A DNA stretch of 64,000 bases from an uncultured Prochlorococcus sp. (GTDB lineage Bacteria; Cyanobacteriota; Cyanobacteriia; PCC-6307; Cyanobiaceae), in NCBI GenBank assembly GCA_902634515.1, contig CACPKH010000001.1:62001-126000 (forward strand). Reading direction: 5' to 3'. The translations under genes were made by a program, and so were the position numbers. Below the pieces are notes generated by a model. The model did no database searches. It saw nothing but the letters and a program-made list of their open reading frames with translations, and was not told the DNA's origin. This document shows, piece after piece, positions 27,589 through 37,286 of the stretch. Position 1 is the stretch's first letter. Each line of letters begins with the position of its first letter.

Positions 27589-28635
27589 ATGAGACGTTTT
27601 TTAGTTGGAATGGCAAGCATGTCGCTACTTTTAGGAGGGTGTGCAACAACTTCTGAGGTTAATCAATCAAGGCTTGACTTGATAAAAGAACGAAATGAAC
27701 TTGTTTGTGGAGTTAGTGGGAAAATTCCTGGATTCAGCTTTCTTGAAAGTGATGGGAGGTATCAAGGCATCGATGTTGATATATGTAAAGCGTTTGCGGC
27801 AGCATTTGTTGGTAATCCAGACAAAGTTCAATATAGGCCCCTAACGGCGGCTGAAAGATTCACTGCGGTTAGAACAGGTGAAGTTGATCTTTTGTCCAGA
27901 AACACCACGGTTAATTTGAGTCGAGACTCTTCTGGTGGGAATGGACTTACTTTTGCACCAGTTATCTTCCATGATGGACAAGGACTTATGGTGAAAAGAA
28001 ATAGTAGAATTAATAATATTAATGGTCTTGCTCGTAAATCAATTTGTGTAGGTTCTGGAACGACTACAGAGCAGAATATTAATGATGCTTTTGAAGCTAT
28101 ATCGCTTCCTTATACCCCTATAAAATATCAGGATTTAGATCAAGTTATTCAGGGTTATTCCCAGGGTAGATGTGCTGCTATGACATCTGATAGATCTCAA
28201 CTTGCTGCAGCTAGATCTAGCTTTGCTAGTCCTAAAGATCACATTATTCTTGAAGATGTTTTGAGTAAAGAACCGCTAGCGCCTGCTTCTTTAGGAGGAG
28301 ATCAGAAACTTTCAGACGCAATGAGATGGGTGATTTACTCACTTATATCTGCTGAAGAACAGGGAATTACAAAAGATAACATCGATGAAAAGTTAAAAAT
28401 GGCAAAAGAAAACTCTCAATTAAAACCATTGAGAAGGTTTTTGGGTGTAGAGGGTGATCTTGGTGAAAAATTAGGACTAGATAATGACTTTGTTGTTAAG
28501 GTGATTCGTGCCACTGGTAATTATGGAGAGATTTATGATCGTCACCTTGGACCTGATAGTGATGTCCCTATACCTCGTAGCTTGAATGAAATTTATACCA
28601 AAGGTGGAGTACATATCTCACCTCCTTTTAATTGA
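27589..28635 (+). CDS. Amino-acid ABC transporter, substrate-binding lipoprotein
   Basis: 348 residues, SBP family 3 (AapJ/BztA/NatF type). The signal MRRFLVGMASMSLLLGGC has a lipobox with Cys at 18. The domain starts with LVCGVSGKIPGFSFLES, then GIDVDICKAFAAAF, the alpha-amino and carboxyl binding region, and GEVDLLSRNTT. This group captures acidic and neutral amino acids in the periplasm. It heads a four-gene operon with two permeases and an ATPase. Substrate range cannot be fixed from sequence. Confidence 0.93.
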   Translation: MRRFLVGMASMSLLLGGCATTSEVNQSRLDLIKERNELVCGVSGKIPGFSFLESDGRYQGIDVDICKAFAAAFVGNPDKVQYRPLTAAERFTAVRTGEVDLLSRNTTVNLSRDSSGGNGLTFAPVIFHDGQGLMVKRNSRINNINGLARKSICVGSGTTTEQNINDAFEAISLPYTPIKYQDLDQVIQGYSQGRCAAMTSDRSQLAAARSSFASPKDHIILEDVLSKEPLAPASLGGDQKLSDAMRWVIYSLISAEEQGITKDNIDEKLKMAKENSQLKPLRRFLGVEGDLGEKLGLDNDFVVKVIRATGNYGEIYDRHLGPDSDVPIPRSLNEIYTKGGVHISPPFN

Positions 28636-28661
28636 TGTCAACAAATCAATAATGTCATGAC

Positions 28662-29564
28662 ATGAGAATTAAAAGATACAGAGGCTTATTCATTCAAGTA
28701 ATAGTTAGCACTTTGTTCATTTCTATAGTTGCGCTCTTTATTAATAATCTATCTGTAAACCTTTTGCGTGCTGGCCTTGGACTTAACTTTAGTTGGTTGT
28801 TCCGTTCAGCAGGCTTTGCATTAGCTGAACATCCCTTGCCATATTCCCCTTCTAGTAGTTATGCATGGGCCCTATTTATGGGTTGGCTAAATAGTTTAAA
28901 AGTAATCTCCTCATCGTTGTTAATAGCTACTCTAATAGGTTTTTTGGTCGGTTTTGCAAGCACAGGAACAAATACCTTGCTTCGAATATTGTCTAAATTG
29001 TATGTGACATTAATTAGGCAAACTCCTCTTCTTCTACAACTTATGTTTTGGTACTTTGTTGGATTCTTGAGTATTCAAGGGGAAATATTTTCTCCTATTA
29101 AAGGGATGTTAAGTTTATCCAATCAAGGAATAATTCTTTCTGGGATTAACCTTTCACCAGAATTCTCATCATTATTAGTTGGGCTAGGTATTTTTACAGC
29201 AGCATATATTTCTGAAGTTGTACGTGGAGGAATTAACTCTGTACCTATAGGTCAATGGGAGGCTTTTAGGAGCCTTGGGCTATCCGAAAATGATGGTTTA
29301 TATAAGATAATCATGCCTCAGGCTCTGCCTGCAATCTTACCAGGATTGACTAGCCAATATTTAAATCTTGCAAAGAACAGTACATTGGCAATTGCAGTTG
29401 GATATGCAGATATTTATGCGATAGGTGATACCGTCATAACTCAAACTGGACGAGCAATCGAGGGATTTCTATTATTGCTTTTAAGTTTCTTGCTCCTAAA
29501 CCTTATTATTAGCAACTTAATGGAGTTACTTAATAAGTATATTTTGACTTATAAACAACGCTGA
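28662..29564 (+). CDS. Amino-acid ABC transporter permease 1
   Basis: 300 residues, HisM-like. An N-terminal helix is followed by LFMGWLNSLKVISSSLLIAT, the HEQ/MetI-type core, and the EAA loop reads GQWEAFRSLGLSENDGLYKI with IMPQALPAILPG. TLIRQTPLLLQLMFWYF is the family motif. It pairs with the permease at 29577 to form the membrane pore. The gap to the binding-protein gene is 26 bases. It corresponds to AapQ/BztB/NatG. Confidence 0.92.
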   Translation: MRIKRYRGLFIQVIVSTLFISIVALFINNLSVNLLRAGLGLNFSWLFRSAGFALAEHPLPYSPSSSYAWALFMGWLNSLKVISSSLLIATLIGFLVGFASTGTNTLLRILSKLYVTLIRQTPLLLQLMFWYFVGFLSIQGEIFSPIKGMLSLSNQGIILSGINLSPEFSSLLVGLGIFTAAYISEVVRGGINSVPIGQWEAFRSLGLSENDGLYKIIMPQALPAILPGLTSQYLNLAKNSTLAIAVGYADIYAIGDTVITQTGRAIEGFLLLLLSFLLLNLIISNLMELLNKYILTYKQR

Positions 29565-29576
29565 TAAATTGAACTT

Positions 29577-30602
29577 ATGAATAAGAAGCATAATCTTTTC
29601 CCTTATATAAGGCGTATTGCTTTTTCAAACTCCTTAGACACTTGCATAACTCTATTTATCTTATTAGCAGTCTTTCTTTTATCGACAATTACAATTAAAT
29701 GGCTTCTTTTTGGAGCGGATTGGGCTGTAGTTATTCAAAACTATCCCTTATATGCATTCGGTCTTTTCCCTGCAGATCAAAGATGGAGACCAGCACTATG
29801 GTTATTGCTTTTGATTTCTCTTACAATCATTACACTTGTTGGCCCAAGGTGGCGTTGGCTTCGCAAACTTTTACCGATCACCTGGATAGGTGTTATTCCC
29901 CTTGGGATTGTTTTACTTTCGGGGGGATTAGGATTATTGCCTGTAGCAAGTAGATACTGGGGGGGTGTAACTCTTACAATCTTTTTGACCACTTGTAGTT
30001 CTTTATTAGCTTTTCCGCTGGGAATTATCTTGGCGATCGGAAGGCAAAGTGATTTGCCATTGATTAAGTTCTTCAGCTCAATATATATAGAGGCTTTAAG
30101 AGCAGTTCCCTTAATTGCAATTCTCTTTTTTGGCCAGCTTTTGATACCTTTGTTTTTCCCTATCGGTGTTGAGATAAATCGTGTGATTAGAGCTGTACTG
30201 GCTTTTACATTATTTGTCTCTGCTTATGTAGCAGAAGATATACGTGGAGGGTTTCAATCTATACCAAAAAGCCAGGAAGAAGCTGCAAAAGCTCTTGGAT
30301 TAAGCAAACTTCAAATTACTCAGTTTGTGATTCTTCCTCAAGCCTTAATTATTGCTTTACCTGCACTTACTAATCAAGCTATAGGACTACTACAAAATAC
30401 ATCTTTAATGGCAATCTTAGGATTAGTAGAGTTGCTTGGCATTAGTAGAAGTATACTTGCTAACCCACTATTTATTGGCCGGTATATGGAAGTATATGTA
30501 TGGCTTGCTGGAATCTATTGGCTTATATGTACAGTCATGGCACTTCTTGCTAGTCATCTTGAGCAGAAAGTGACTATTGAAAAACTAACAATAAAAAACT
30601 AA
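29577..30602 (+). CDS. Amino-acid ABC transporter permease 2
   Basis: 341 residues, about eight hydrophobic segments. The N-terminal half has the extra helices typical of AapM/BztC (FGADWAVV, then RWRPALWLLLLISLTI). The core contains GGVTLTIFLTTCSSLLAFPL and the EAA loop SQEEAAKALGLSKLQITQF with ILPQALIIALPALTNQ. It forms the second half of the pore. Its stop overlaps the start of the ATPase gene by one base (TAATG), so they are translationally coupled. Confidence 0.92.
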   Translation: MNKKHNLFPYIRRIAFSNSLDTCITLFILLAVFLLSTITIKWLLFGADWAVVIQNYPLYAFGLFPADQRWRPALWLLLLISLTIITLVGPRWRWLRKLLPITWIGVIPLGIVLLSGGLGLLPVASRYWGGVTLTIFLTTCSSLLAFPLGIILAIGRQSDLPLIKFFSSIYIEALRAVPLIAILFFGQLLIPLFFPIGVEINRVIRAVLAFTLFVSAYVAEDIRGGFQSIPKSQEEAAKALGLSKLQITQFVILPQALIIALPALTNQAIGLLQNTSLMAILGLVELLGISRSILANPLFIGRYMEVYVWLAGIYWLICTVMALLASHLEQKVTIEKLTIKN

Positions 30603-31345
30603 TGACTTCTGTAATAAGAACAAGAAAGTTAGTGAAAACTTTTTCAAAAGGTTTGCGTGCGCTTGATGAAATTTCTATGGAGGTAAAGAAAAAAGAAGTT
30701 CTTGTAGTAATGGGGCCTTCAGGCTCAGGTAAGAGCACTCTTATTCGCACATTTAATGGTCTTGAAACTTTTGACTCTGGAGAGCTTGAGATTGTTGGCA
30801 TACCACTTCATTCAGATCATAATGAAAGAAATGTTCGCGAGATAAGAAAACGTGTAGGGATGGTTTTTCAACAATTTAATTTATTCCCTCATCTCTCAAT
30901 TCTAGAAAACATTACTCTTGCTCCTATTAAGGTTCAGAAGCAGAATCGTATAGAAGCTGAAGAGCATGCCATGAGTTTGCTCTCCCAGATGGGCATCATA
31001 ACTCAAGCAAGAAAGTATCCAAGTCAACTTAGTGGTGGAGAACAACAAAGAGTAGCTATAGCTAGAGCCTTAGCATTAAAACCTGAATTACTATTATTTG
31101 ATGAACCTACCAGTGCCTTAGACCCTGAAAGAGTTGGAGAGGTTTTAGATGCCATTCGCTCTCTTGCTGAAAAGGGAATGACCATGGTTGTGGTGACACA
31201 TGAAGTTGGCTTCGCGAAGGAAGTTGCTGATAAAGTCTTGTTTATGGATTCAGGCAAAGTAATAGAAACATCAACCCCAGAAGTTTTCTTTACTAATGCA
31301 AAGCATGAAAGAAGTCGAAAATTTTTAAATCAGATTGGAGAATAG
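30602..31345 (+). CDS. Amino-acid ABC transporter ATP-binding protein
   Basis: 247 residues with all ABC motifs: Walker A GPSGSGKST, Q-loop VFQQFNLFPHLSILEN, signature LSGGEQQRVAIARALALKP, Walker B LLLFDEPTSALDP and the switch His in VVTHEVGFAKEVAD. It matches the polar amino-acid GlnQ/AapP/BgtA type and energises the two permeases. It is the last gene of the operon. Confidence 0.96.
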   Translation: MTSVIRTRKLVKTFSKGLRALDEISMEVKKKEVLVVMGPSGSGKSTLIRTFNGLETFDSGELEIVGIPLHSDHNERNVREIRKRVGMVFQQFNLFPHLSILENITLAPIKVQKQNRIEAEEHAMSLLSQMGIITQARKYPSQLSGGEQQRVAIARALALKPELLLFDEPTSALDPERVGEVLDAIRSLAEKGMTMVVVTHEVGFAKEVADKVLFMDSGKVIETSTPEVFFTNAKHERSRKFLNQIGE

Positions 31346-31498
31346 GACCCATATTTTGTGGTCCAAGACTTAGTTAGAAGGCTTTTCATATCTCTTAATT
31401 GCACTGTTGCTTATCTCATTTAATAAGTTTATAGGTGTTATGACGGACTTGTTTGATTTTATTTTTAATGCATATTTTATCTAATTACGTTGTTTTCA

Positions 31499-31648
31499 AT
31501 GACTTCAAAAGCTCTGGACGACTTCATTGACGATTGCTTTGTAGAAAAAGACCCTATTTGCGACTTACATAGAGAAGATTCACTTTGGCTTGATTTATAT
31601 GCCTCTAAATTAATAGCAGAAACGTTCAACCCTCTCGAAGAAGTTTGA
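31499..31648 (+). CDS. Tiny acidic hypothetical protein
   Basis: 49 residues: MTSKALDDFIDDCFVEKDPI, then CDLHREDSLWLDLYASKLIA and TFNPLEEV. Acidic, soluble, with two Cys. The composition and length resemble other short conserved Prochlorococcus proteins, but no family is recognised. The open frame has a clean ATG and stop in an otherwise stop-rich region. Confidence 0.55.
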   Translation: MTSKALDDFIDDCFVEKDPICDLHREDSLWLDLYASKLIAETFNPLEEV

Positions 31649-32050
31649 GATTATTCTAAGCATTAATCAAAAAGGACTTCTTGTCTCCACAAATCATTGT
31701 TATTAGATGTTTAATCTTAGCTAGATTGACTAGCCACTTTTTAATTTCTCTAATTTTGATCATAAGGATCTAATGCTGCTACTAATTAATTTTTGTCATC
31801 ACAAATTGTTTGATTGATTTATTAAACCAGCAGATGTACATTCTCACTTCTCTATCAAATTGGGATAAAGGTCAAATCTTTTAGCTATTTAGTTATTTTT
31901 CAAAGATAACTTTGTTTGTCAAAGCTGCAGTAAAGGATAATTAATTCCTTAATCTAATTTATATTCTTTCTTTTAAGAGGCTTTAAGCTGTAGACGTATT
32001 AATTTAATTGTTTGAAGTATATTTAGATAGCTTAGTTTTTTGGATTTTAG
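31649..32050 (+). other. Gene-free AT-rich interval
   Basis: About 400 bases between the tiny gene at 31499 and the dehydrogenase at 32051. I see no open frame of useful length, tRNA-like fold or clear terminator. It must contain the promoter of the dehydrogenase gene. Confidence 0.6.
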
Positions 32051-32920
32051 ATGTCTAAAAGTCATGTAGGATTTATTGGCTTAGGAGCGATTGGTCTTCC
32101 TATTGCCGCCAACTTGATCTCTGCAGGGTTTCACCTAAAAGTGCATACCCAAAGTCGTGATGCTGAAAAAGATGAAAGACTGGAAGGTTCAATCCCTTGT
32201 CCTAGCCCTAAAGATGTAGCAATAGGATGTGATGTTATCTTTATTTGTGTTAGTGATGGTGATGCTATAGAAGAAGTATTGTTTTCTTCAAGAGGTGCAT
32301 ATGAAAAATTACAGCGGAAGGCATTTGTTATTGACCTATCAACTATAAGTCCTTCTAAGTCTAGAACTATTGCAAGAAGATTAGCAGAGAAGAATGTTGA
32401 CTATATTGATGCACCAGTTTCTGGAGGGACTGAAGGAGCAGATAATGGAACTTTGACAATGTTTCTGGGTTGTAATGAGAAACTACTAGAGAAGATATCT
32501 ATTTTCTTAAAGCCAATAGCATCTAATATCTATTGCTTTGGTCAGACAGGGAAAGGGCAAGAAGTAAAAGCGATTAATCAAATTTTAGTTGCAGGTAGTT
32601 ATGCAGCAGTTGCAGAAGCAATTGCACTTGGACAAAAATTAGACCTGCCAATGGATTCTGTAGTAAAAGCTCTTGAAACTGGCGCAGCTAGTTCATGGGC
32701 TCTTTCTAATCGATCAAAAGCAATGATTCTGAATGAATACCCTTTAGGCTTTAAATTATCTTTGCACCATAAAGATCTATCTATAGTGCTGAAAACTGCA
32801 TCTGAAGTAGGACTAAAACTACCAATAACTACGAAAGTTAGGGAAATAGAGAAGAAGCTTATTGACCAAGGATATGGTAATGATGATATATCGGTTCTTA
32901 GAAGGGCTATTTTGAATTAA
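32051..32920 (+). CDS. NAD(P)-dependent beta-hydroxyacid dehydrogenase
   Basis: 289 residues of the 3-hydroxyisobutyrate / tartronate semialdehyde reductase family. GFIGLGAIGLPIAANLISAG is the Rossmann motif, DAPVSGGTEGADNGTLTMFL binds substrate, and GKGQEVKAINQILVAG carries the catalytic Lys. In cyanobacteria a member could reduce tartronate semialdehyde or glyoxylate/succinate semialdehyde in photorespiratory salvage; which one is not decided by sequence. No pathway partners are adjacent. Confidence 0.9.
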   Translation: MSKSHVGFIGLGAIGLPIAANLISAGFHLKVHTQSRDAEKDERLEGSIPCPSPKDVAIGCDVIFICVSDGDAIEEVLFSSRGAYEKLQRKAFVIDLSTISPSKSRTIARRLAEKNVDYIDAPVSGGTEGADNGTLTMFLGCNEKLLEKISIFLKPIASNIYCFGQTGKGQEVKAINQILVAGSYAAVAEAIALGQKLDLPMDSVVKALETGAASSWALSNRSKAMILNEYPLGFKLSLHHKDLSIVLKTASEVGLKLPITTKVREIEKKLIDQGYGNDDISVLRRAILN

Positions 32921-33072
32921 GGAGGTATTGACAACATTTGTATCTCTTTAATTGTAGGTAACTCTATATTCTTGCTTGTAATTCTATTTTGATATAAATT
33001 AATTGAAAATAATAGTAATTAACTTGGACATTAGCTTATGTCTAATAAGATGCTGCAAAAGTAATTAGGTTA

Positions 33073-34332
33073 ATGAAATTGGATAAAGTTGTTGACTTGG
33101 TGGTAATTGGTGGAGGTGCTGCGGGTTTTATGGGAGCTATTAAAGCTGCCGAGGAAGGTGTTATCTCTGTTGTCATACTTGAGGCCACCAAAAGAACTCT
33201 TGAGAAAGTTCGAATTAGTGGAGGAGGTCGTTGTAATGTAACCAATGCTTGCTGGGAACCAACAGAGTTATCACAAAATTATCCTCGGGGAAAATCTTCA
33301 TTAATAGGAGCGTTTAATCAATTCGCAACCGGTGATGCTGTTGCATGGTTTGAAGAGAGGGGCTTGCCATTAATTATTGAACCTGATGGCCGTATTTTTC
33401 CTAAATCTAATTCTTCCAAAGAAGTTATTAGATGCCTACTAAATACAGCCAATAGAGCTGGGGTGTCTTATTCAACTAAAATGATTGTAAAAACAATTAA
33501 ATTTATGGGAGAGAAGGGATTCTTTTTGCAATGTAGTGATGGAACTTCTTTTAATGCTAAAAAGATTTTATTAGCGACAGGCGGAGATCCTCGTGGTAAG
33601 AAACTTGCTTATTGTCTAGGTCATCAAGTTATTCCTGCAGCACCATCAATCTTTAGCTTTAACTTAACGGATTTTTATCACAGAACATGTGCTGGCATAA
33701 CTGTTGATAATGCATACCTATCTTTAAAATGTGGCAGTAAATTATTTAAGGAGTATGGAAGAATTTTAATAACGCATAAAGGCTTAAGTGGCCCTGCTAT
33801 TCTTAGATTATCTGCTTTTGCTGCAAGAGAATTACATGAAACTAGATATAAGGCATTGCTAGAAGTTAATTGGACAAGTGCTACTAATGATTCAATAAAA
33901 GATTCATTAAAGCTTTATAGGGAAAACTACTCCAGCAGGACTTTGATTCAGAAGTACCCCTTTGAGGGGATTCCTAAAAGGCTATGGATCTCCTTCCTTA
34001 GCTATTTAGGCATATCACCGCAAACTCGATGGGGTGGGTTCTCCAAATCTCAGGAAATAGGTTTATGTGATCTCTTAAGTAAAAATGTTTTTTCAATAAA
34101 TAGTAGAGGGCCTTACGGCGAAGAGTTTGTTACTGCGGGAGGAGTTTGTCTTAATGAAGTTAACTTTAAATCAATGGAAAGTCGTATTCAGAAAGGACTT
34201 TATTTTGCGGGAGAGGTTTTAGATATTGATGGTGTAACAGGGGGCTTTAACTTTCAACATTGTTGGACAAGTGCTTGGATAGCTGGAAAAGCAATAGCTA
34301 AAGACTTGGCTCTTGGCACTGGACGTAACTGA
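33073..34332 (+). CDS. HI0933-family FAD flavoprotein
   Basis: 419 residues. The N-terminal VDLVVIGGGAAGFMGAIKAA binds FAD, VRISGGGRCNVTNA is the HI0933 signature and ILLATGGDPRG a second flavin contact. The end, YFAGEVLDIDGVTGGFNFQH, closes the FAD site, followed by the AWIAGKAIAKDLA helix. These proteins (YhiN/BaiN group) are FAD-dependent oxidoreductases of uncertain substrate, possibly acting on RNA or small unsaturated compounds. Soluble. The secreted protein gene starts 50 bases downstream. Confidence 0.9.
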   Translation: MKLDKVVDLVVIGGGAAGFMGAIKAAEEGVISVVILEATKRTLEKVRISGGGRCNVTNACWEPTELSQNYPRGKSSLIGAFNQFATGDAVAWFEERGLPLIIEPDGRIFPKSNSSKEVIRCLLNTANRAGVSYSTKMIVKTIKFMGEKGFFLQCSDGTSFNAKKILLATGGDPRGKKLAYCLGHQVIPAAPSIFSFNLTDFYHRTCAGITVDNAYLSLKCGSKLFKEYGRILITHKGLSGPAILRLSAFAARELHETRYKALLEVNWTSATNDSIKDSLKLYRENYSSRTLIQKYPFEGIPKRLWISFLSYLGISPQTRWGGFSKSQEIGLCDLLSKNVFSINSRGPYGEEFVTAGGVCLNEVNFKSMESRIQKGLYFAGEVLDIDGVTGGFNFQHCWTSAWIAGKAIAKDLALGTGRN

Positions 34333-34381
34333 GTTATTCTTTAACCTATAAGGAAGTTCTGTCTCAAGAATAATCGCGCTT

Positions 34382-35137
34382 ATGCAGACCAAGCAAGTAA
34401 TACAACAATGTTTTGTTGCGGCATTGTTTTTACTACCTATTTCTCCTCTTGCTGCAAGAAATCGCTCTAGAGACAATTCAACCTATGGATTTAATCAATC
34501 GAGAAATGTGAAGCTTCAGATAGAGAAAAAGAAGCTTTCTACTTCTGAACGGGAGGCATTAAGACTACTTTGCAAGATAGGTTTAAATCAAAATGGAAAA
34601 GATGCTTGGGCAAAGGATGATATTAATGCGGCCATCGCAACAATTGCTTGGGGTAGACATTGGCCTGAGGAAGCAATGATAACTGCGTATAAAACATGTA
34701 ATTTTCCAAATTATGGAGCTCGACCTATTTATCCAGCCTTTTTAAAGGATATTGAGTCAACGAAATTAGATGTTGATCAATGTGTTATGGCTAATGTTGC
34801 TTCGATTGATTCAAGACTTGGAGCTATAGAAGGAGAGTTTGGCTCAGAAAATGGAATTATAAATTTAACTAATAATCACTCTCTATACCTTTTTCGGAGT
34901 CTTAAAGATAAGAATGGTGATTGGAAAATGCATAAAAGAAGTAACCCTATAAGTTTTTCAGATGCAAAGAGAATGTTTAAACCAAATGACCCTATAAGTC
35001 TTTGCCTTAAATTTCAACCAATAGGATGTCGATTAGAAACGAATGACAATAAGGGAAATATTTATTCCATTACGAATAGAAGGACAAAAGAAAAAAGATT
35101 TGGTCAAATAGGTTTGATAGGTTGTGGAACTAATTAA
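34382..35137 (+). CDS. Hypothetical exported protein
   Basis: 251 residues with a probable signal peptide (QQCFVAALFLLPISPLAA, cleavage near residue 25). The mature part has a helical region (STSEREALRLLCKIGLNQNG) and several Cys (RLLCKIG, YKTCNFP, DQCVMAN, SLCLKF, IGCRLE, LIGCGTN), suggesting disulfides in the periplasm. No domain recognised. Its last four bases overlap the convergent peroxiredoxin gene. Confidence 0.7.
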   Translation: MQTKQVIQQCFVAALFLLPISPLAARNRSRDNSTYGFNQSRNVKLQIEKKKLSTSEREALRLLCKIGLNQNGKDAWAKDDINAAIATIAWGRHWPEEAMITAYKTCNFPNYGARPIYPAFLKDIESTKLDVDQCVMANVASIDSRLGAIEGEFGSENGIINLTNNHSLYLFRSLKDKNGDWKMHKRSNPISFSDAKRMFKPNDPISLCLKFQPIGCRLETNDNKGNIYSITNRRTKEKRFGQIGLIGCGTN

Positions 35138-35601
35138 TCATTGACATGATTTTGAATTTCTTTTAAAACCCTTACAGCTTCTTTGATATGGGCAGGACCG
35201 TTTAATAGGTCTTCAAAAATATGTCGAATAATCCCTTTGGAATCGATTATGTAGGTAACTCTTCCATCAATCATGCCTAATACCTTAGAGACACCAAAGG
35301 CTTTCCTTAAAGAATTATTCTCATCACATAGTAAAGGATATTGAAGTTTGTTTTTATTAGCAAAACTTAGATGACTTAATTGACTGCCTTGACTTACTCC
35401 CCATACCTCTGCTCCTAAGATTTTAAATAAATCATACTTATCTCTAAATCCGCATACTTCAATAGTACAGCCAGGGGTATCATCTTTCGGATAAAAAAAC
35501 AACACTAGAGCCTGCCCTTGAATATCCTTATTGCTTCTTTCACAACCTGATTGGTCAATTAAAGAAAAATCAGGTATTTTTGAACCTACCTTTAAAGACA
35601 T
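35134..35601 (-). CDS. bcp: Peroxiredoxin Q / bacterioferritin comigratory protein
   Basis: 155 residues, thioredoxin fold. The peroxidatic motif is FFYPKDDTPGCTIEVCGFRD: T-P-G-C with the peroxidatic Cys, and the resolving Cys five residues on, as in atypical 2-Cys PrxQ. It reduces H2O2 and alkyl peroxides with electrons from thioredoxin; the NTRC-like protein at 3521 is a candidate donor. It lies 196 bases from the glutathione peroxidase gene, divergently arranged. Confidence 0.95.
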   Translation of the reverse strand: MSLKVGSKIPDFSLIDQSGCERSNKDIQGQALVLFFYPKDDTPGCTIEVCGFRDKYDLFKILGAEVWGVSQGSQLSHLSFANKNKLQYPLLCDENNSLRKAFGVSKVLGMIDGRVTYIIDSKGIIRHIFEDLLNGPAHIKEAVRVLKEIQNHVND

Positions 35602-35797
35602 GAAAAGTAGATACTCTCTAGCTAGATCAAATTATATTCAATTTTTTTACTTGCAAAGATCATTTTTTTTCATTTGCTCAAGAAAAAGATTTTGAACTAA
35701 TCGTGTCCCTTCTCTAGAGATGGAATTTGATAAGAATGTTTTATGTATTGATCTAAAGAAATAGATTTGGTATCTTGCAGTCATTAAATTTATTTTT

Positions 35798-36277
35798 ATG
35801 CAAGTCAACGTTACTAATACTGTAGTTGTCACCTCCAATGGCGATAACAAGAGACTTGGGGATTATGCAGGTAAAGTCCTTTTAATCGTTAATGTTGCAA
35901 GCAAATGTGGGAATACTGCTCAATATTCAGGTTTGCAGGAATTACAAGATAAATATAAGGAGAGAGGTCTTCTCATCCTTGGGTTCCCTTGTAACGACTT
36001 TGGAGGCCAGGAACCTGGGACACTTGATGAAATCAAAAAGTTCTGTTCTTTAAACTATGGAGCTACTTTTGAAATTTTTAGTAAGGTACATGCAAAGGGG
36101 GTGACCACAGAGCCATATACCACACTTAATAAAACAGAGCCAGTTGGTGACGTTGGTTGGAACTTTGAAAAGTTTTTAATTGGCAAAGATGGAAATGTAA
36201 TAGCAAGGTTTCAACCAAATATCCAGCCAGATGATGAAGATCTCATGGCTGCAATTGAAGTTGCATTATCTTTTTAA
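35798..36277 (+). CDS. Glutathione peroxidase family protein (Cys type)
   Basis: 159 residues. The active-site loop NVASKCGNTAQYSGLQELQD uses Cys where animal enzymes have selenocysteine. The Gln of GFPCNDFGGQEPG and the Trp of VGWNFEKFLIG complete the catalytic set. Cyanobacterial members usually take electrons from thioredoxin or NADPH rather than glutathione and reduce lipid hydroperoxides. It is divergent from peroxiredoxin Q, so the pair may answer oxidative stress together (inference). Confidence 0.93.
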   Translation: MQVNVTNTVVVTSNGDNKRLGDYAGKVLLIVNVASKCGNTAQYSGLQELQDKYKERGLLILGFPCNDFGGQEPGTLDEIKKFCSLNYGATFEIFSKVHAKGVTTEPYTTLNKTEPVGDVGWNFEKFLIGKDGNVIARFQPNIQPDDEDLMAAIEVALSF

Positions 36278-36398
36278 GACTAAATTAGCAACACTAGGCT
36301 TCTAGTTTCTTTCACTAGCTAAGAACTTTTTTGTAAGTCTATACTATTTACTAAAGAAATAATTAGCATGCCAACTAGATTGAGTTATGATATAAACT

Positions 36399-36545
36399 AT
36401 GACTAGCAATGAAGACCAGGAATTAAAGGCAAAGCACTTAAAAATGCTTGATGAGGCTCAAGATGAAAGGATAGAAGAGATGTTCGAAGAGCTTAATGAA
36501 TATAATTTAGAATTTTTGTCAAACACTTCTTTAGAAGGAAATTAA
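36399..36545 (+). CDS. Tiny acidic helical protein
   Basis: 48 residues: MTSNEDQELKAKHLKMLDEA followed by QDERIEEMFEELNEYNLEFL. It is strongly charged and helical with no membrane segment, and has a clean ATG and TAA. No family recognised. Confidence 0.5.
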   Translation: MTSNEDQELKAKHLKMLDEAQDERIEEMFEELNEYNLEFLSNTSLEGN

Positions 36546-36624
36546 AAGGGATTTATCAAGTTCAAGGAACACTTCACTTGCTCGATATCATATACTTGAT
36601 ACATTTGGATGTGTAATAAATTTA

Positions 36625-36822
36625 ATGGAACAAGTTAACTCAGCATTTGAGTCTCTTTCTCTTTCAGTTGTACATGTTCTGAAGAGGTCTAAGCATTTAA
36701 AAGGTAAAGACCTTTATGCGCTGGTTGCTGAATTTGACGAATGGATTGTCAATATTCCTTCTTATGAGGATATTTGTGCGCTCCCTGATATGACTGATAA
36801 AAAATCTACTTTTCTTAATTGA
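36625..36822 (+). CDS. Small LKGKD-EWI family protein
   Basis: 65 residues. KHLKGKDLYALVAEFDEWIV, then YEDICALPDMTDKKS, aligns by eye with 54170-54397 (DKLKGKDKSALESELKEWIA, then NEIWSIPDLTN) and more weakly with 41572-41766. The shared pattern is LKG(K/D)-x3-AL-x2-E-x-x-EWI, then a short loop and an (I/V)W-x-PD element. Function unknown. It is one of several dispersed copies in this window. Confidence 0.7.
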   Translation: MEQVNSAFESLSLSVVHVLKRSKHLKGKDLYALVAEFDEWIVNIPSYEDICALPDMTDKKSTFLN

Positions 36823-36993
36823 AATCTACAAAAATAGGTACTTGCAATAGAAAATAAATTAATTGCCTACTTTCTTGAGTAGGAAACTGACACTTTAATC
36901 TAGACAATTAACTTTCATATACCTAGTCTTATGTAGACTATGTGATTATATACTAATCTTTTTGCATAACGATCTAAATGTAACTGATAGATT

Positions 36994-37128
36994 ATGGAAC
37001 CAGTTTTAGACACTGTAGGCAACCCTATCACTCTTTTAATTGAAAGGATTGCTTATTTATGCATTGGCCTTTTGTTTATAGGGGCTATCTATACAGGAAT
37101 TAAAAGGAACGAAGAAGATGACTCATAG
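36994..37128 (+). CDS. Tiny single-helix membrane protein
   Basis: 44 residues: MEPVLDTVGNPITLLIERIA, then a helix (YLCIGLLFIGAIYTGI) and a charged tail (KRNEEDDS). The layout suggests a thylakoid or plasma-membrane small subunit with its acidic tail exposed, but no family match is evident. It lies 159 bases before an hli gene on the same strand. Confidence 0.55.
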   Translation: MEPVLDTVGNPITLLIERIAYLCIGLLFIGAIYTGIKRNEEDDS

Positions 37129-37286
37129 TGATAAGTACTTTTCATATGTCCTTTCTCAAAGTTTGAAAGTGTTGCATTGCAGTGAAAAAAAGGTTTTTAC
37201 TTGAGCATAAGAAAAAAGAAGCAATTATAACTACTTACAGTTTTGCTTTAATTCGTTATAAATAGTGAAATATAGGCTTTTAAAAG